A stretch of DNA of 64,000 nt from Poa pratensis (GCA_947311845.1 CAMZMU010000035.1:3729726-3793725); one strand, 5' to 3'. Positions 44,987 to 55,760 are shown, counted from the first letter of the stretch. A program made the numbers and translations. The notes: a model not told the origin generated them from the sequence alone.

Positions 44987-45574
44987 CTAGTAGACGTGCA
45001 CGTGCAACGCACGAATTTTAATTTATAATAAACACATTTATTTTGAATCTAATGAAGCGATCCTATCCTTGCCGGCGTGAGGAGGCGCTCCTGTTCTTGC
45101 CGGGTGGCGCCAACGATTAAGAAAAATCTCATATCCAGGGGATGGAGGGCCGTGGCTGAGAAGCTCCTCGGTGTGCTGGCTGCCTTGTCCGGCCGAGGCC
45201 GAGAAGCTCCGTCGCGAGCTAGCCGCCTTCAAGACCAACCGTGCCGTGCCGGTGAGGAGCCGAGAAGCTCGCTCATGGCATGACGCACCTGGCCGTGGCC
45301 GGGGAACTCCGTCGCGAGATGGTCGCCTTCAAGTTCGGCCGTAGCCCGACCGTGCGCGGGTGGCCGAGAAGTGAGCTGGTTGCCTTCAAGTCTGATCGCG
45401 CGCCCGCGCCTCTTTTTTTTATTTAAATTTCTTTTAGGCAGTGGCAAGTCCCGTAATTAACAGAAAAAACGTTTCGGGTGGATTGTGTTGAGGTGATCAA
45501 CATTGTTGGAACGATCTGGGTCATTGATCAGATATTGAACGGATTAAATTTAATGTATCCGATAATAGTATAGA
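44987..45574 (-). mobile_element. Short Helitron, 588 bases
   Basis: On the minus strand it runs from TCTATACTATTATCGGATAC (45574 downward) to ACTAG at 44987, with a CGTGCGTTGCACG hairpin before the end. The host bases are A before and T after. The interior 45060-45420 has three degenerate copies of CGAGMTGGYCGCCTTCAAG-type sequence and may be captured coding sequence of unknown source. Confidence 0.82.
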
Positions 45575-46845
45575 TGAATACGGGGTTGAATCTAATAGGA
45601 GGCCAGTTTACAGGCGTGCAGGTTCTTGGAAAAAAAGTTTGTGCGTGAATAGTGTCCTATACTCTATAGAAGGTTCATGGCGTGTTGATGTCATGATTTT
45701 TTTTTATGTTATTTATCTTGCTATGGATGTTAATGTATGAGCTGATATTCCACCAGTTTAACAGAACTATAAATTGTGTAAACAACAACGACGATCACAA
45801 ACCGATTAAACAAAAGATACATCAAAATCGTTCTTTCAACTCTTTCCATTTTGCGAAGAATTGGATGTATTATATCCAAAGAAAATATAACCTAAAAAGA
45901 AAACATGTCGAAGAAAAAAAATCATGCGTTCAAAAAAAGAAATCAACATATGATTTATACAAGAATCGTGCCAAATTTTCCTCTTCCTCGTCACGCATCT
46001 CTATCCTCTTTCTGTTACTGCCTGCCTCCATCCACTCTAGTCAACTAAAAAGTCACTTCAAATCTTGAAAACTTGATGTATTGGAGGCTCCTTTTGAATT
46101 TATCTAGAAAATATTTATGGTTCGGCGTGAGTTGCGGTATCTATTTGGTGAATATTTTTGACCGAAATCGTAAGAAAACAGTTATTTTACAATTTTGGCA
46201 ATAGAGATGCACTTGTTTGGTGCAATGTGAAAATTAAAAACATACAGTTTTAAGTTTCACTAAATTCTGAAAATAGACGTAGATAGTGGCCAGTGTGTAG
46301 AAAAGAAATGCGAAACATTTTGTACTTTATGCTGTGTAAAAATGACAAATTTCTAAACCTATGGTGGGGAATAGTGATAGATTGAAAAACTCTCAAATTG
46401 TCAGGATTTTTTATTTTTCGTGTAGGCCAGAATAAAAACCATTTCGAGTTAAAACTTGACAGTTTTTTTTAGATAGAAGGGTTTCCCCGATTTCATTAAT
46501 GAAACATTTTTTTGCTACAAGATTCAACATCCAGAACACACCCCCATCTCAGAATTCAAGGTTTTTACAGCCAACAGAAAGTACTGGGAGGAACAAGGAC
46601 AATAACAAGAAGAGCTAAAGCAAAAGTAAAATTACAAGCTAGGTAGTAAACTTTAAATGATCATTTAGAAATTCAAAAACCGGGCTATACATGAGCCCGG
46701 GCTGCGAAGTGATTTTTCGTGCTCTCGTTCCACTACCAGAATCTCCAACGCAGCGAAAAGATGGCGTCATGAGAGCTGCACGAACTTTTCCTTTGAAAAA
46801 TACACGCCAGAGCTAAAAGATCCTACATACTCCGTCGTCATGTGT
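45575..46845. other. End of block C copy 2, then unclassified sequence
   Basis: 45575-45755 matches 39250-39440. 45760-46450 has no feature I recognise. Near 46465-46510 a T run followed by AGATAGAAGGGTTTCCCC could be a minus-oriented retroposon end, without a confirmed target duplication. Confidence 0.35.
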
Positions 46846-46849
46846 CTAT

Positions 46850-47280
46850 CCCCGAGCGCCACCGTAGCCACTCGCGACAAATTCCACGAAGTACCACACT
46901 GGGCTATTCAATTCAGTTCTATGCCACCGACGTCGACGTGCCGGTGATTCACGCTGCTGACTTCTCCCAACCCTCGAGGAAACTGCCGGCGAGAGGCAAG
47001 AAAATTCGCGCCTGAACACCGAGATCCCCGCCCCTGGCAGATCAGACCGTACGCGTGCCCCTTGCCGCCTGGCCGACGCGCCGCCCGACGCCACCGCCGC
47101 GTATGACTCTGCACGGCGGAGCGTTTACTTCTTTATCCGGAATGATGGCGATGGTCGGCGCCCGCCTGTATTAATACCCCAGAGCGAGCTCACAGTCTCT
47201 CAAGCAATCGATCGATCTCCAGCCACCACTACAGTCTCACTTGAAACTTGAAAGCTTGAATCTTTGCTAGCTCAGTAGCC
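46850..47280 (+). promoter_or_regulatory. Promoter of EF-hand gene 1, matched by an inverted copy
   Basis: 46850-47160 is similar on the opposite strand to 51120-51430 before EF-hand gene 2 (for example GTGATTCACGCTGCTGACTT here and AAGTCAGCTGCGTGAATCAC there). A TATTAATA element lies at about 47169-47176, about 105 bases before the start. Confidence 0.6.
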
Positions 47281-47826
47281 ATGTCGACCACCAACGGGCA
47301 GAGGCAGATGCGCAAGCCGCAGCAGCCGGCGGCGCTGTCCGCGGAGATCAAGAAGGTGTTCTCCCGCTTCGACGCGGACGGCGACGGGCGGATCTCGCCC
47401 TCGGAGCTCGCCGCGGTGGCGCACGCAATCTCGCCGCCGGCGACCGAGTCCGCGGGTGGCCGGGAGGTGGGGGCGATGATGGAGGAGCTCGACGCCGACC
47501 GCGACGGCTTCGTGGACCTCGGCGAGTTCGAGGCCTTCCACGCCCGCGGCAGCGGCCGCGACCTGGACGCCGAGCTGCGCGACGCCTTCGACGTCTACGA
47601 CATCAACGGCGACGGTCGCATCTCCGTGGCGGAGCTGAGCAAGGTGCTGGCGCGGATCGGGGAAGGGTGCAGCGCCGAGGAGTGCGAGCGGATGGTGGCC
47701 TCCGTTGATGTGGACGGCGACGGCTGCGTGGGCTTCGAGGAGTTCAAGAGGATGATGTCGACCGACTCCGCCGCCGCCGCCCAGCCCGGAGCCGGCGTCC
47801 CGGACGGCAAGCCCAAGAAGGAGTGA
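47281..47826 (+). CDS. Calmodulin-like EF-hand protein 1
   Basis: An intronless 181-residue calcium sensor of the plant CML family. Four EF-hand loops are visible: DADGDGRISPSE (31-42), DADRDGFVDLGE (71-82), DINGDGRISVAE (107-118) and DVDGDGCVGFEE (143-154). All four keep acidic residues at positions 1, 3 and 12, so four calcium ions could bind. The N-terminal tail (about 20 residues) and the A/P/K-rich C-terminal tail (160-181) lie outside the hands and may set localisation or targets. No N-terminal myristoylation glycine or transmembrane segment is seen. It converges with its inverted paralogue at 50417-50989. GC content at third positions is very high, as in many grass single-exon genes. 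Confidence 0.92.
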   Translation: MSTTNGQRQMRKPQQPAALSAEIKKVFSRFDADGDGRISPSELAAVAHAISPPATESAGGREVGAMMEELDADRDGFVDLGEFEAFHARGSGRDLDAELRDAFDVYDINGDGRISVAELSKVLARIGEGCSAEECERMVASVDVDGDGCVGFEEFKRMMSTDSAAAAQPGAGVPDGKPKKE

Positions 47827-48169
47827 AGTAGTGATGCGTGCAATCTTGTCTGACATGAAAAAAATTGGGAATAAGCTAGTAGGATTAGTGTACAGTTGTG
47901 TAAATATCCGAGCCAGCTTCAGTTCTGTTTCTCTGTAGCAAGTGCAGCTTGGTATTGTGACGAAGACGAGCGGTTTCCCGGTGCTCTCTTGTTGTGGTTT
48001 GGCCGTGTGGTCGACTGATCGAGCTGAAGCATGGACTGTTGTAATGCTACTGCTACTGCATTTCTCTATCTGTTTTCCCAGTAACCAGGTCGACGTTTGC
48101 ACTTTGCTAAAAGAGTTCCAAAGTTTGATTTACGCGGTAGAGCATTGAATTGAACATTGAAAATCGAAC
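47827..48169. other. 3' UTR region of EF-hand gene 1
   Basis: Gene-free; it presumably holds the 3' UTR of the EF-hand gene ending at 47826. Confidence 0.35.
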
Positions 48170-48350
48170 TTCAAGATACATTTCGAACACGAAGTATTTA
48201 GAGATAAATGTAGAATACTAACTTATTTAGAAAGTAAGAGCTTGAGAGCCAGGTTTGGTATATCAACTGAATGTTATACGTACTACCAAAATCCAGCTAA
48301 AAACAAAGGGCCGGAACTAATCCTCCCGTGATCTTGCCATGCTCTCATGT
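48170..48350 (+). repeat. Relic of a third defensin-like gene promoter
   Basis: Similar to 41390-41565 and 35425-35585: GTAAGAGCTTGAGAGCCA, TTTGGTATATCAAC, AACTAATCCTCCCGTGATCT and GCCATGCT occur in the same order. The TATA sequence has become CTCATGTAAAAAC and no defensin exon follows. Confidence 0.65.
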
Positions 48351-50416
48351 AAAAACTGAATTAGTGTCAAGACACTCGGGAGCTACTTCCAACGGAAGCG
48401 CTAGGCTCACTCGATGTCGCACATTATCAAGTCATTACAAAACAAGCAACAACATCATTCTGCGCAGCTTGGTCTTGATAATATTTGTCGTCTATAAGTG
48501 CCTTCCCTTTCAATTGTTGCCGGCTCTATCACTGATAAAGTAATACCTGCTCAATGAGACGATAAATCTTTAGAAACATGAGATGCCATTAAATATTAAG
48601 ATAATCAATAAAGAAATTAATTCTATGTGTACAAATAAGATATGTTCCCGTTTTCTTGATTTCTACCAGAAGGAGAAGAGAGATCTCTAAGATTTTTAAT
48701 TATTTGTGTATTAATACTGACATGACTTCTCTTTTTTCTTGATTTCCCATATTTTGTTACAATTTCATCCATACGTAGGTTGCCATATCATTTTCCGCAC
48801 AAATTGACATCTTTCATGAGGGACAATCAACCATCGTTTCTCTAGTTCAGCAAACATATCCTCACATCATTAAAACAAATATTGACTGAAGTTGATACTA
48901 TTATAATTTCAGCCAATAACATATACAAAATAAAAGTCAAACTATAGAAGGTAATCTATCGCAAACTAAATTTAGTTTCAACCACTTCCATAAGCTAGCG
49001 AAAATACTTTCAAACCCTTCTTAAATACCGCATCTAGGACGTTGTTTATTGTCGGATTTTGTTATACTGAAAATTAACTATTGTAAAGAGCATTGAGTTT
49101 GTTTCCGACTAGACTAGATCTAGTCCTTCTTGGTTCTAAATAGGTTTCTTATTGTGTTCGCTGAAACAATCATAGCTTCCTCATACAGAGTCATGTTCAT
49201 ACGACCACTCAAATTATTCAGAAAAAACACTCAGTGCATATCTGAATGTGTTCCTAAAAATCAAGTTATGACGGCCAAGAACACTCGGTAAACAAAAACT
49301 GTTAACAAAGATGTGGACACGTATCCATTCTATACGTTGTTGACAACAGATGGACGGTTGACTGAACTGGACTGACTTTACTGATAGTTTTTATATAAAA
49401 CAGTCGGCAAACAAGTGAAATCCAATACTCCCTCCGTCCAAAAATAAGTGTCTCAAGTTTGCCAAAAAGTGAATATATCTATACGTGAAACATGTCTAGA
49501 TACATCCACTTTTGGACAAACTTGAGACACTTATTTTTGGACGGATGGAGTACTAGAATGCATTTATACATTTGGATTTTGAATAGCACTTCTGAAATTT
49601 TACTTTATTTTATTTAGAAATGAGTTAGCAAGATATATAAGTATCTAAATTTTGTTTTTTCTTCAATTTATAGCGCATTTTGCATATAAACTTGGCATCA
49701 AAACAAAGTTTAGTAAAGTTTTGACATATTTTTCAGTTAGGCTTGTAAGTGGACTTTCCTTTGTCGTTAATAATAAGAAATATCATTTAAAATCACTACT
49801 TATAATATAAGGATTTTATTTATAATTTATATATTTATTTAATAGGAAAATGAAACTATATTTAAAGAAATAGTTGTCAACAACAGCAGTGGTACCCACA
49901 AGCTCGCTCTGCAACCTCGTCGACCAAATAAAATATGTTCTGCAACCCATTGACCCGAGACAAAAAGCAGAATCGGAGGTTTTTTTGGTTGTACCTTAAC
50001 GCTTACATTTATTTTCTTTCCTTTCCTGTTATTTCACAATGAGCCAGATGAATGTTCAGTTCAATGTTCTAGCGCATAAATATAAAAAATGGCAACACTT
50101 TTTAGCAGATGGGAAATCTATTAGCAGCAGAACAGCCGATTATTGAGCTCGATGAGCTTCAGTTACCACACTGCAACTACACAGTTACAGATACAACCGC
50201 GGAATTGTCAGATTTGCAAATATTACATGGGAAAAACAGAGCTGAAGAACAGAGTTCGGATACCGATCAGTGCATACTCAAATTGTACATCCATCCCTAT
50301 TCCCATTTTTATCATCCGGACAAATCGTAACAATACGCTAATCAAATACACACTGGTCGGCATACACCTCCCTTTGCAATCATGATCATCACAGCAGAAA
50401 GCGTGGAATGGATCGC
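48351..50416. other. AT-rich spacer between the convergent EF-hand genes
   Basis: No gene is recognised. It contains a Stowaway MITE (49428-49550). 50090-50416 is probably the 3' UTR of EF-hand gene 2. Confidence 0.4.
49428..49550. mobile_element. Stowaway MITE
   Basis: Termini CTCCCTCCGTCCAAAAATAA and the inverted TTATTTTTGGACGGATGGAG, flanked by TA. The arms carry complementary AGTGTCTCAAGTTTG and CAAACTTGAGACACT. Confidence 0.92.
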
Positions 50417-50989
50417 TCACTCCTCCTTGGTCTTGTCCTCGTCGGGGACGCCGGCGGCGGCAGGCTTCGGTTGGGCCTGGGCGGCGCCGGAGCTGTCAGG
50501 GGCCATCATCTTCTTGAACTCCTGGAAGCCGACGTAGGCGTCGCCGTCGACGCCGACGGAGGCGATCATCCGCTCGCACTCCTCGGTGCTGCACCCCTCG
50601 CCGATCCGGCCCAGCACCTTGCTGAGCTCCGGCACGGAGATGCGGCCGTCGCCGTTGATGTCGTAGACGTCGAAGGCGTCGCGCAGCTCGGCGTCCAGGT
50701 CGCGGCCGCCGCCGGGGGCGTGGAAGGCCTGGAACTCGCCGAGATCGACGAAGCCGTCGTGGTCGGCGTCGAGCTCCTCCATCATGGCCCCCACCTCCCG
50801 GCGCCCCACGGACTCGCTCGGCGGCGGCGAGATGGCGCCCGTCACCGCGGCCAGCTCGGACGGGGAGATCCTGCCGTCGCCGTCCGCGTCGAAGCGGGAG
50901 AACACCTTCTTCATCTCCGCGTCGTCGTGGCCCGCACCGGGTAGCGCCGCCGGCTTCTGCATCTGCTTCTGGCCGTCAGTGGTCGACAT
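50417..50989 (-). CDS. Calmodulin-like EF-hand protein 2
   Basis: A 190-residue intronless paralogue of EF-hand gene 1 on the opposite strand. EF loops: DADGDGRISPSE (34-45), DADHDGFVDLGE (74-85), DINGDGRISVPE (110-121) and GVDGDAYVGFQE (146-157). In the fourth loop glycine replaces the position-1 aspartate, so calcium binding by that hand is probably lost or weak. The N terminus has an additional GAGHDDAE stretch and the C-terminal tail is longer and more acidic (PDEDKTKEE) than in the paralogue. The start MSTTDGQKQM matches MSTTNGQRQM of gene 1, which supports the chosen ATG. Confidence 0.92.
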   Translation of the reverse strand: MSTTDGQKQMQKPAALPGAGHDDAEMKKVFSRFDADGDGRISPSELAAVTGAISPPPSESVGRREVGAMMEELDADHDGFVDLGEFQAFHAPGGGRDLDAELRDAFDVYDINGDGRISVPELSKVLGRIGEGCSTEECERMIASVGVDGDAYVGFQEFKKMMAPDSSGAAQAQPKPAAAGVPDEDKTKEE

Positions 50990-51059
50990 CTACTGAGCTA
51001 GCTGCAAAGATTCAAGCTTTCAAGTGGCTGTAATCAGTGGTTGTTGGAGATTGGACTGT

Positions 51060-51430
51060 GGAATTGGAGTGGGCACGCACTGGGATATTTATACCGGCGA
51101 GCACGCGCTACCGACACGCGCCGACGATCGCCATCGTCCCGGATAAATAAGTGACTTCGCCGTGCACAGTCATACGCGTTCTTCCGGTGGCGTTGGGCGG
51201 CGCGTCGGCCAGGCGTCGCTTCCCGGCAAGGCCCACGCGTACTGCTCGGATTTAGATGCAGCTTTTTCTTCCTTCCCTATCGACGGCAGTTTCCAGGATG
51301 GTGGGGGACAAGTCAGCTGCGTGAATCACCGGCCACATCCACGTCGGCGTCGAGAATTGAATTGATTGCTGTATTCTATTGTGGTGGTTCGTGGAGGTTG
51401 TCGTGAGTGGCTACGGTGGCGCCAGCCGCA
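51060..51430 (-). promoter_or_regulatory. Promoter of EF-hand gene 2
   Basis: On the minus strand GGTATAAATATCCC (about 51083-51096) is a good TATA box about 100 bases before the start. The sequence further upstream mirrors 46850-47160. Confidence 0.65.
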
Positions 51431-52193
51431 GCTCGCGGATGGATGGACAAATGATCTTTCGCGCAGCTATCACTAGAGGCTGGGCCGCCCCTCGGGGCGC
51501 CTCCTTGCCGGTCAGGGCGGCCCAATCACATCTCATGTGTTTGTTATTGTGAAATGGTTGGGAACCGATCATTCTTTTGCATTCGGTCTCGCGGGGCATT
51601 TGCTGTCCAATTGCCATGCACGACGTCATTGGTCGTTAATTTAGGGTGTGTTTGGTTTGGAGGGTATGGTTGGGGGATGAGGGTATCCCCAACCACCTGG
51701 TTAGGGATAACCACTTTTTCTGTTTGGTTGAGAATATGGGATGAACCAGTTTTTTGTTTGGTTGAAATGGTGATATGTGGTTGGGGTTGAGCATAGACTG
51801 TTTGTGGTGACCTCTTTGGTCGTATGGTGAGATTACCTCTATACATGATCATATCAGGACATATTTCACAACATATTTTTAGCTCATTGACAACAATAAT
51901 CTGACAACAATAAATCCGAAGAACAAGACTCAAAATAATATCGATATTAGTAATTAAAACTGATATTCAAAGTCTGAATCATAATTCAACAATATTACTT
52001 AGCCTAGCTAGAACTTTACATGCCATACTCCCAAGAGGAGAGATCAAAGTTTACTTGACATGTAGAAGTCAATACAACTCATAGTCGAATGTTTGGTTGT
52101 TGTGAGAAGTCATAAGTCCATACAACCTATAGACTAACTTTTAGTTGTCATCAAAAGAACAAAACAAGTACCACAAGCAAGCAGCCTTCAACC

Positions 52194-53398
52194 TTAGGTT
52201 TCTCCATCACTTGGATCAACATATGGAACAAAGTCTGGGAAGGTATTCTTGATGTACCTAGAAACCCAAACCATCTTTTGATCTTTCTCCAACACTTGGA
52301 ACGCCGTTGTTGTACGAGGATTGTCAACCAAGTAGGCATAGTAGTGGGCAAGAAAATCCAAACCAAAACCTGGGAGTGTCTTCATGTTCTCCCAAAGGTT
52401 CAATAGAGAGGTGTTGTCGGTGGTAGCAGTCTTTCTATGGCAACAGCCAACCTTTCACTACATGCAATGAGAGTTACTTGCAGCCCCTCATCTCCACAAG
52501 GATTAGCTTTGGCCTTTTTAGGCTTGGGAGCTGAGGACTCACCCACATTGTGTGATTGGCTAACTTCTTCAACGGTGGCAGCAACATCTTCATCAAGATG
52601 AATCACATTGTCTGTTGCTAGAGGCTCACTTGATCCTCTAGCATATTGACCCGTGGCCATACTTCCTCCATGAATTGTAGCCATTTCACCATAATGCTCA
52701 ATTGGCTTGTTAAGAAAAGGTTCATCCTCTTTATGGTCCTGTTAGAGGTAAAATAAATTATTTCGACAATATTTGACATAAAAGAGACATGTTTCAGCAA
52801 TATGTAGGCATAGAAGGACTCATTTCAGCAATATATAGGCATAAAAGGACTCATTTCAGCAAGTATTTGACACGAAAGAGACACATTCCAGCAACGTGTA
52901 GGCATAAAAGGACTCATTTCAGCAATATATAGGCATAACAGAACTCATTTCAGCAAGTTTTTTATACAAAAGAGACACATTCCAGCAATATATAGGCATA
53001 GAATGACTCATTCCGAAAATGTATAGGCATAATGATGCATTTCAGCAAGTATTTGACAAGAAGCATATAGATTCCAGCAAGTATTATACCTGAATATGGC
53101 TTGTGTAATGCTCATGATCAAGAACAATGATGAACTTCTCTTCATCCCATCCTGCACCACTCAATTGCTTGAGTTTCACAATCTTTGAATATTTCCTCCT
53201 CCATGTCCTATTATGATTACTGATTTGTGTGTGAGTCAAGCTAAGTTTAAAGTGAGCATTCAAAGCATTGGCACAAGCAACATAGTGACATTTCTTGAAG
53301 CCACTAGATGTTCTAGTGCCTTTGGCCACAACATCACAGAGGTTAGCAAGCATGTATGCTGACATGGTAGGTGTCCATGCAACTTGCTTAGTTTCCAT
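52194..53398 (-). pseudogene. Harbinger ORF1, Myb/SANT-like DNA-binding protein
   Basis: Exon 1 is 53090..53398 (103 codons): METKQVAWTPTMSAYMLANL, CANALNAHFKLSLTHTQISN, RTWRRKYSKIVKLKQLSGAG, a Myb_DNA-bind_3 domain. A GTATAA donor and a TAACAG acceptor join it to exon 2 at 52738, which continues DHKEDEPFLNKPIEHYGEM. In exon 2 a one-base loss near 52430 (after VAIE) breaks the frame, and the C-terminal part NLWENMKTLPGFGLDFLAHY continues in another frame to 52194. In this transposon family ORF1 assists the transposase in binding the ends and in nuclear import. As it stands the gene cannot make a full protein. Confidence 0.78.
52757..53080. repeat. Minisatellite in the ORF1 intron
   Basis: Imperfect direct repeats of TTTCAGCAATATATAGGCAT and AAAAGGACTCATTTCAGCAA fill the intron between the two ORF1 exons. 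Related TTCCAGCAAATAAAATGTCA repeats recur at 53540-53650. Confidence 0.8.
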
Positions 53399-53677
53399 TT
53401 CCTACAATATTCAACACAAAAAACACATTAGACATAAATAAACAATTTCAGCAGCAAGTTGGACATGTAGATACATTATGAGTAATATTAGAACATAAAG
53501 AAACAAGATCAGCAAGCACTCATATCCATACAATTTAATTCCAGCAAATAAAATGTCATTACAGATTTCATTCCAGCAAATCAAATGTCATTACAAACTT
53601 CATTCAAGCAAATATAATGTCATTACAAACTTAAATCCAGCAAATAAAAATGACATTACATTGGACAGCAACAATGA

Positions 53678-53935
53678 TTACATATTTTGTTGCTGCAAAT
53701 AGTTCATTCGGTCTTCCCACATTTGATGAGCAATTTCTTGCCTAAAATTAGTCATGTAAGCAAGTTCTTGTGCTTGGCCACTTGATATTGAGGCATGCTG
53801 AATATTTGGTGTCCATTCATCCTCGGGTATGATAAATTCGTCTATCCCATCATTTATAACCCAATTGTGAATAATGCAGCAAGCTACAACAATGTCTACT
53901 TGAGTAGGAAACGGAAAAAATGGTTGAGCATTGAC
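53678..53935 (-). pseudogene. Harbinger DDE transposase, C-terminal fragment
   Basis: The minus strand reads PFFPFPTQVDIVVACCIIHN, then WVINDGIDEFIIPEDEWTPN and a tail to the stop at 53678. This matches the end of the DDE_Tnp_4 (PIF/Harbinger) transposase around the conserved ACCIIHN motif. The catalytic core upstream is absent; the frame joins unrelated sequence at about 53936. Confidence 0.82.
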
Positions 53936-54900
53936 GAGGTGTGGACTCGGCAAATCTCTGGGTTGTGTACCCCGGGTTGATTGAGGGGAGAGAGATGGCG
54001 CGCTGGTAGTTTCGTCGGCTGACAAGCAAGGATTTACCCAGGTTCGGCCCCTCATGGTGAGGTAAAGACCTACATCCTGCTTGTCTGATCTGTATAGATG
54101 ATGATGATATTACATGGTGGCCGCGAGGGCGATGAGAGACGTGGTCTCGTGGGGGATCCGATCTATGGGGTGCCCCTGCCTGGCTTTATAAAGGGAGCCA
54201 GGTAGGGTTTACATGAGGTTCTTGTCTTGTACTCCAAGTTGTAGTTTATTGAGCTTCATGGGCCTCCAGGTGCTGGGCTGCATCGGGTACGCCAACGGTC
54301 GGGTGCCCGGAGGGTATGCCCACGTCAGGAGCCCCCGAGTGTCTGGTCGATACGAAGAATCGGGCAGAAACTCAAAGCAGCATGTCGTGTAGGCGTAGTC
54401 GATGCGTCGGGTATGTACTCTTTCCTCCTGGGCACGCCGTCTTTGTTCCTGAAAAGGATAGTTAAAGAAATTCGACTCCGGCCATTGAGGGCTTACAGAG
54501 GATGCTTTAGTCGATAATGTTTCGACTGAGTCTATCGGGAGCGCGAACAGTGCTCCCGATGGGAGTAGCCCCCGAGATTAAGCTGAATTGCTTGTAATTG
54601 AGGTTAATCTCAAAAAACCTCTCTCGGTCGAAAGAAATTTCTGAAACCCTCCCGATGGGAGTAACTTAAGGAATCACTGATAAAACAGAGTCCATTTTTT
54701 CAGCATGTGGGCTTACTATATGTTGCAATTTTCAGCCTGATGGCTTACTTATGGACCTCGAATGAGTTTCGAGTGTTCGCTCAGCCTGACGGCCTACTTG
54801 TGGAACTCGAATGAGATTCGAGTGCTCATTCAGCCTGACGGCCTACTTGGTGGACTCGACAAACATATCGAGTATTTTCTCAGCCGAACGACCTACTGCG

Positions 54901-55131
54901 TTGTTGGACCTGTATGGCGCAGCCCCCGAGTGTTCGAGTGCGGCCTAAGTTTTCTTGTTGGACCTGTATGGCGCAGCCCCCGAGTGTTCGAGTGCGGCCT
55001 AGGTTTTCTTGTTTGTGGCCTGTGCGGCGCAACACCTGGGAGAGCATCAGGTGTGGCCAAGGCGAATTTCTTTGTGGCCTGTGCGGCGCAACACCCGGGA
55101 GAGCATCAGGTGTGGCCAAGGCGAATTTGTT
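54901..55131. repeat. Two adjacent tandem duplications in the LTR-like repeat
   Basis: A 54-base unit starting TTGTTGGACCTGTATGGCGC occurs at 54901 and 54955. A 61-base unit containing GTGCGGCGCAACACC and GAGAGCATCAGGTGTGGCC follows at about 55014 and 55075. Confidence 0.85.
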
Positions 55132-55142
55132 TGTGCGCGCCG

Positions 55143-55370
55143 GACCGGAGTCGACGCGGCGGAGTTGTGCCGTAGAGGCAGTCGACGCGGCGGACCGGAG
55201 TCGACGCGGCGGAGTTGTGCCGTAGAGGCAGTCGACGCGGCGTACCAGAGTCGACGCTGCGGAGTTGTGCCGTAGAGACAGTCGACGCGGCGGACCGGAG
55301 TCGACACAGCGGAATTGTGTCGTAGAGGCAGTCGACGCGGCGGACCGGAGTTGACGCGGCGGAGTGCTGG
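55143..55370. repeat. Tandem array, 50-base unit, about five copies
   Basis: The unit begins GACCGGAGTCGACGCGGCGG and starts at 55143, 55193, 55243, 55293 and 55343. The long minus-strand frames here are artefacts of this array. Confidence 0.88.
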
Positions 55371-55569
55371 ATGCCGATCTTGGCGAGTTGTGGATGTCGT
55401 AGTGGACGGAGTCGACGTCGTGAAGTGCGACGGAGGGAGTCGAAGCGGCGGGCCGGAATCGACACGGCGCGGGCAACGCTCAGCCCCCGAGTCCCTTATC
55501 AGGCCGGCGAAGGGGAGTCGACGGTGCCAAGTCGATGAAGGCACTCGAGTCGCGTGTCGAGTGCAGCGA

Positions 55570-55760
55570 TAAACTTGTCGTTGACAAAGCGCAAGCCCCC
55601 GAGTGTCGGAGGCGGAGTCGATGAAGGCGAAGTCGACGAAGGCAGGGCCGCCAGCCCCCGAGTGTCGGAGGCGGAGTCGATAAAGGCGAGGCCGCCAGCC
55701 CCCGAGTGTCGGAGACGGAGTCGATGAAGGCGAGGCGGAGTCGACGTTGCAGAGTCGAAG
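55570..55760. repeat. Imperfect repeats of GCCCCCGAGTGTCGGAGGCGG
   Basis: Three to four copies of AGCCCCCGAGTGTCGGA with AGTCGATGAAGGCGA between them. Confidence 0.75.

Larger units (their letters stand above)
51644..53935 (-). mobile_element. PIF/Harbinger element, truncated at its 5' transposase side
   Basis: The left terminus GGGTGTGTTTGGTTTGG follows TTA (51641-51643), a PIF/Harbinger target. It contains the family's two genes, a Myb/SANT-like ORF1 and the C-terminal end of a DDE transposase, both on the minus strand. The right end with the partner repeat is missing; an LTR-like sequence begins at about 53936. Confidence 0.78.

Noticed and set aside
47272..48102. 276-codon minus-strand frame opposite EF-hand gene 1
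   Set aside because: An antisense shadow caused by high GC at third positions; the plus frame has four EF-hands.
50109..50330. 73-codon plus-strand frame
   Set aside because: It lies in the probable 3' UTR of EF-hand gene 2 and has no family features.
50408..50944. 178-codon plus-strand frame opposite EF-hand gene 2
   Set aside because: An antisense shadow of the minus-strand EF-hand gene.
54880..55544. Long minus-strand frames rich in RRVDSGPPRRLPL
   Set aside because: They are translations of the 50-base tandem array in an LTR-like repeat.
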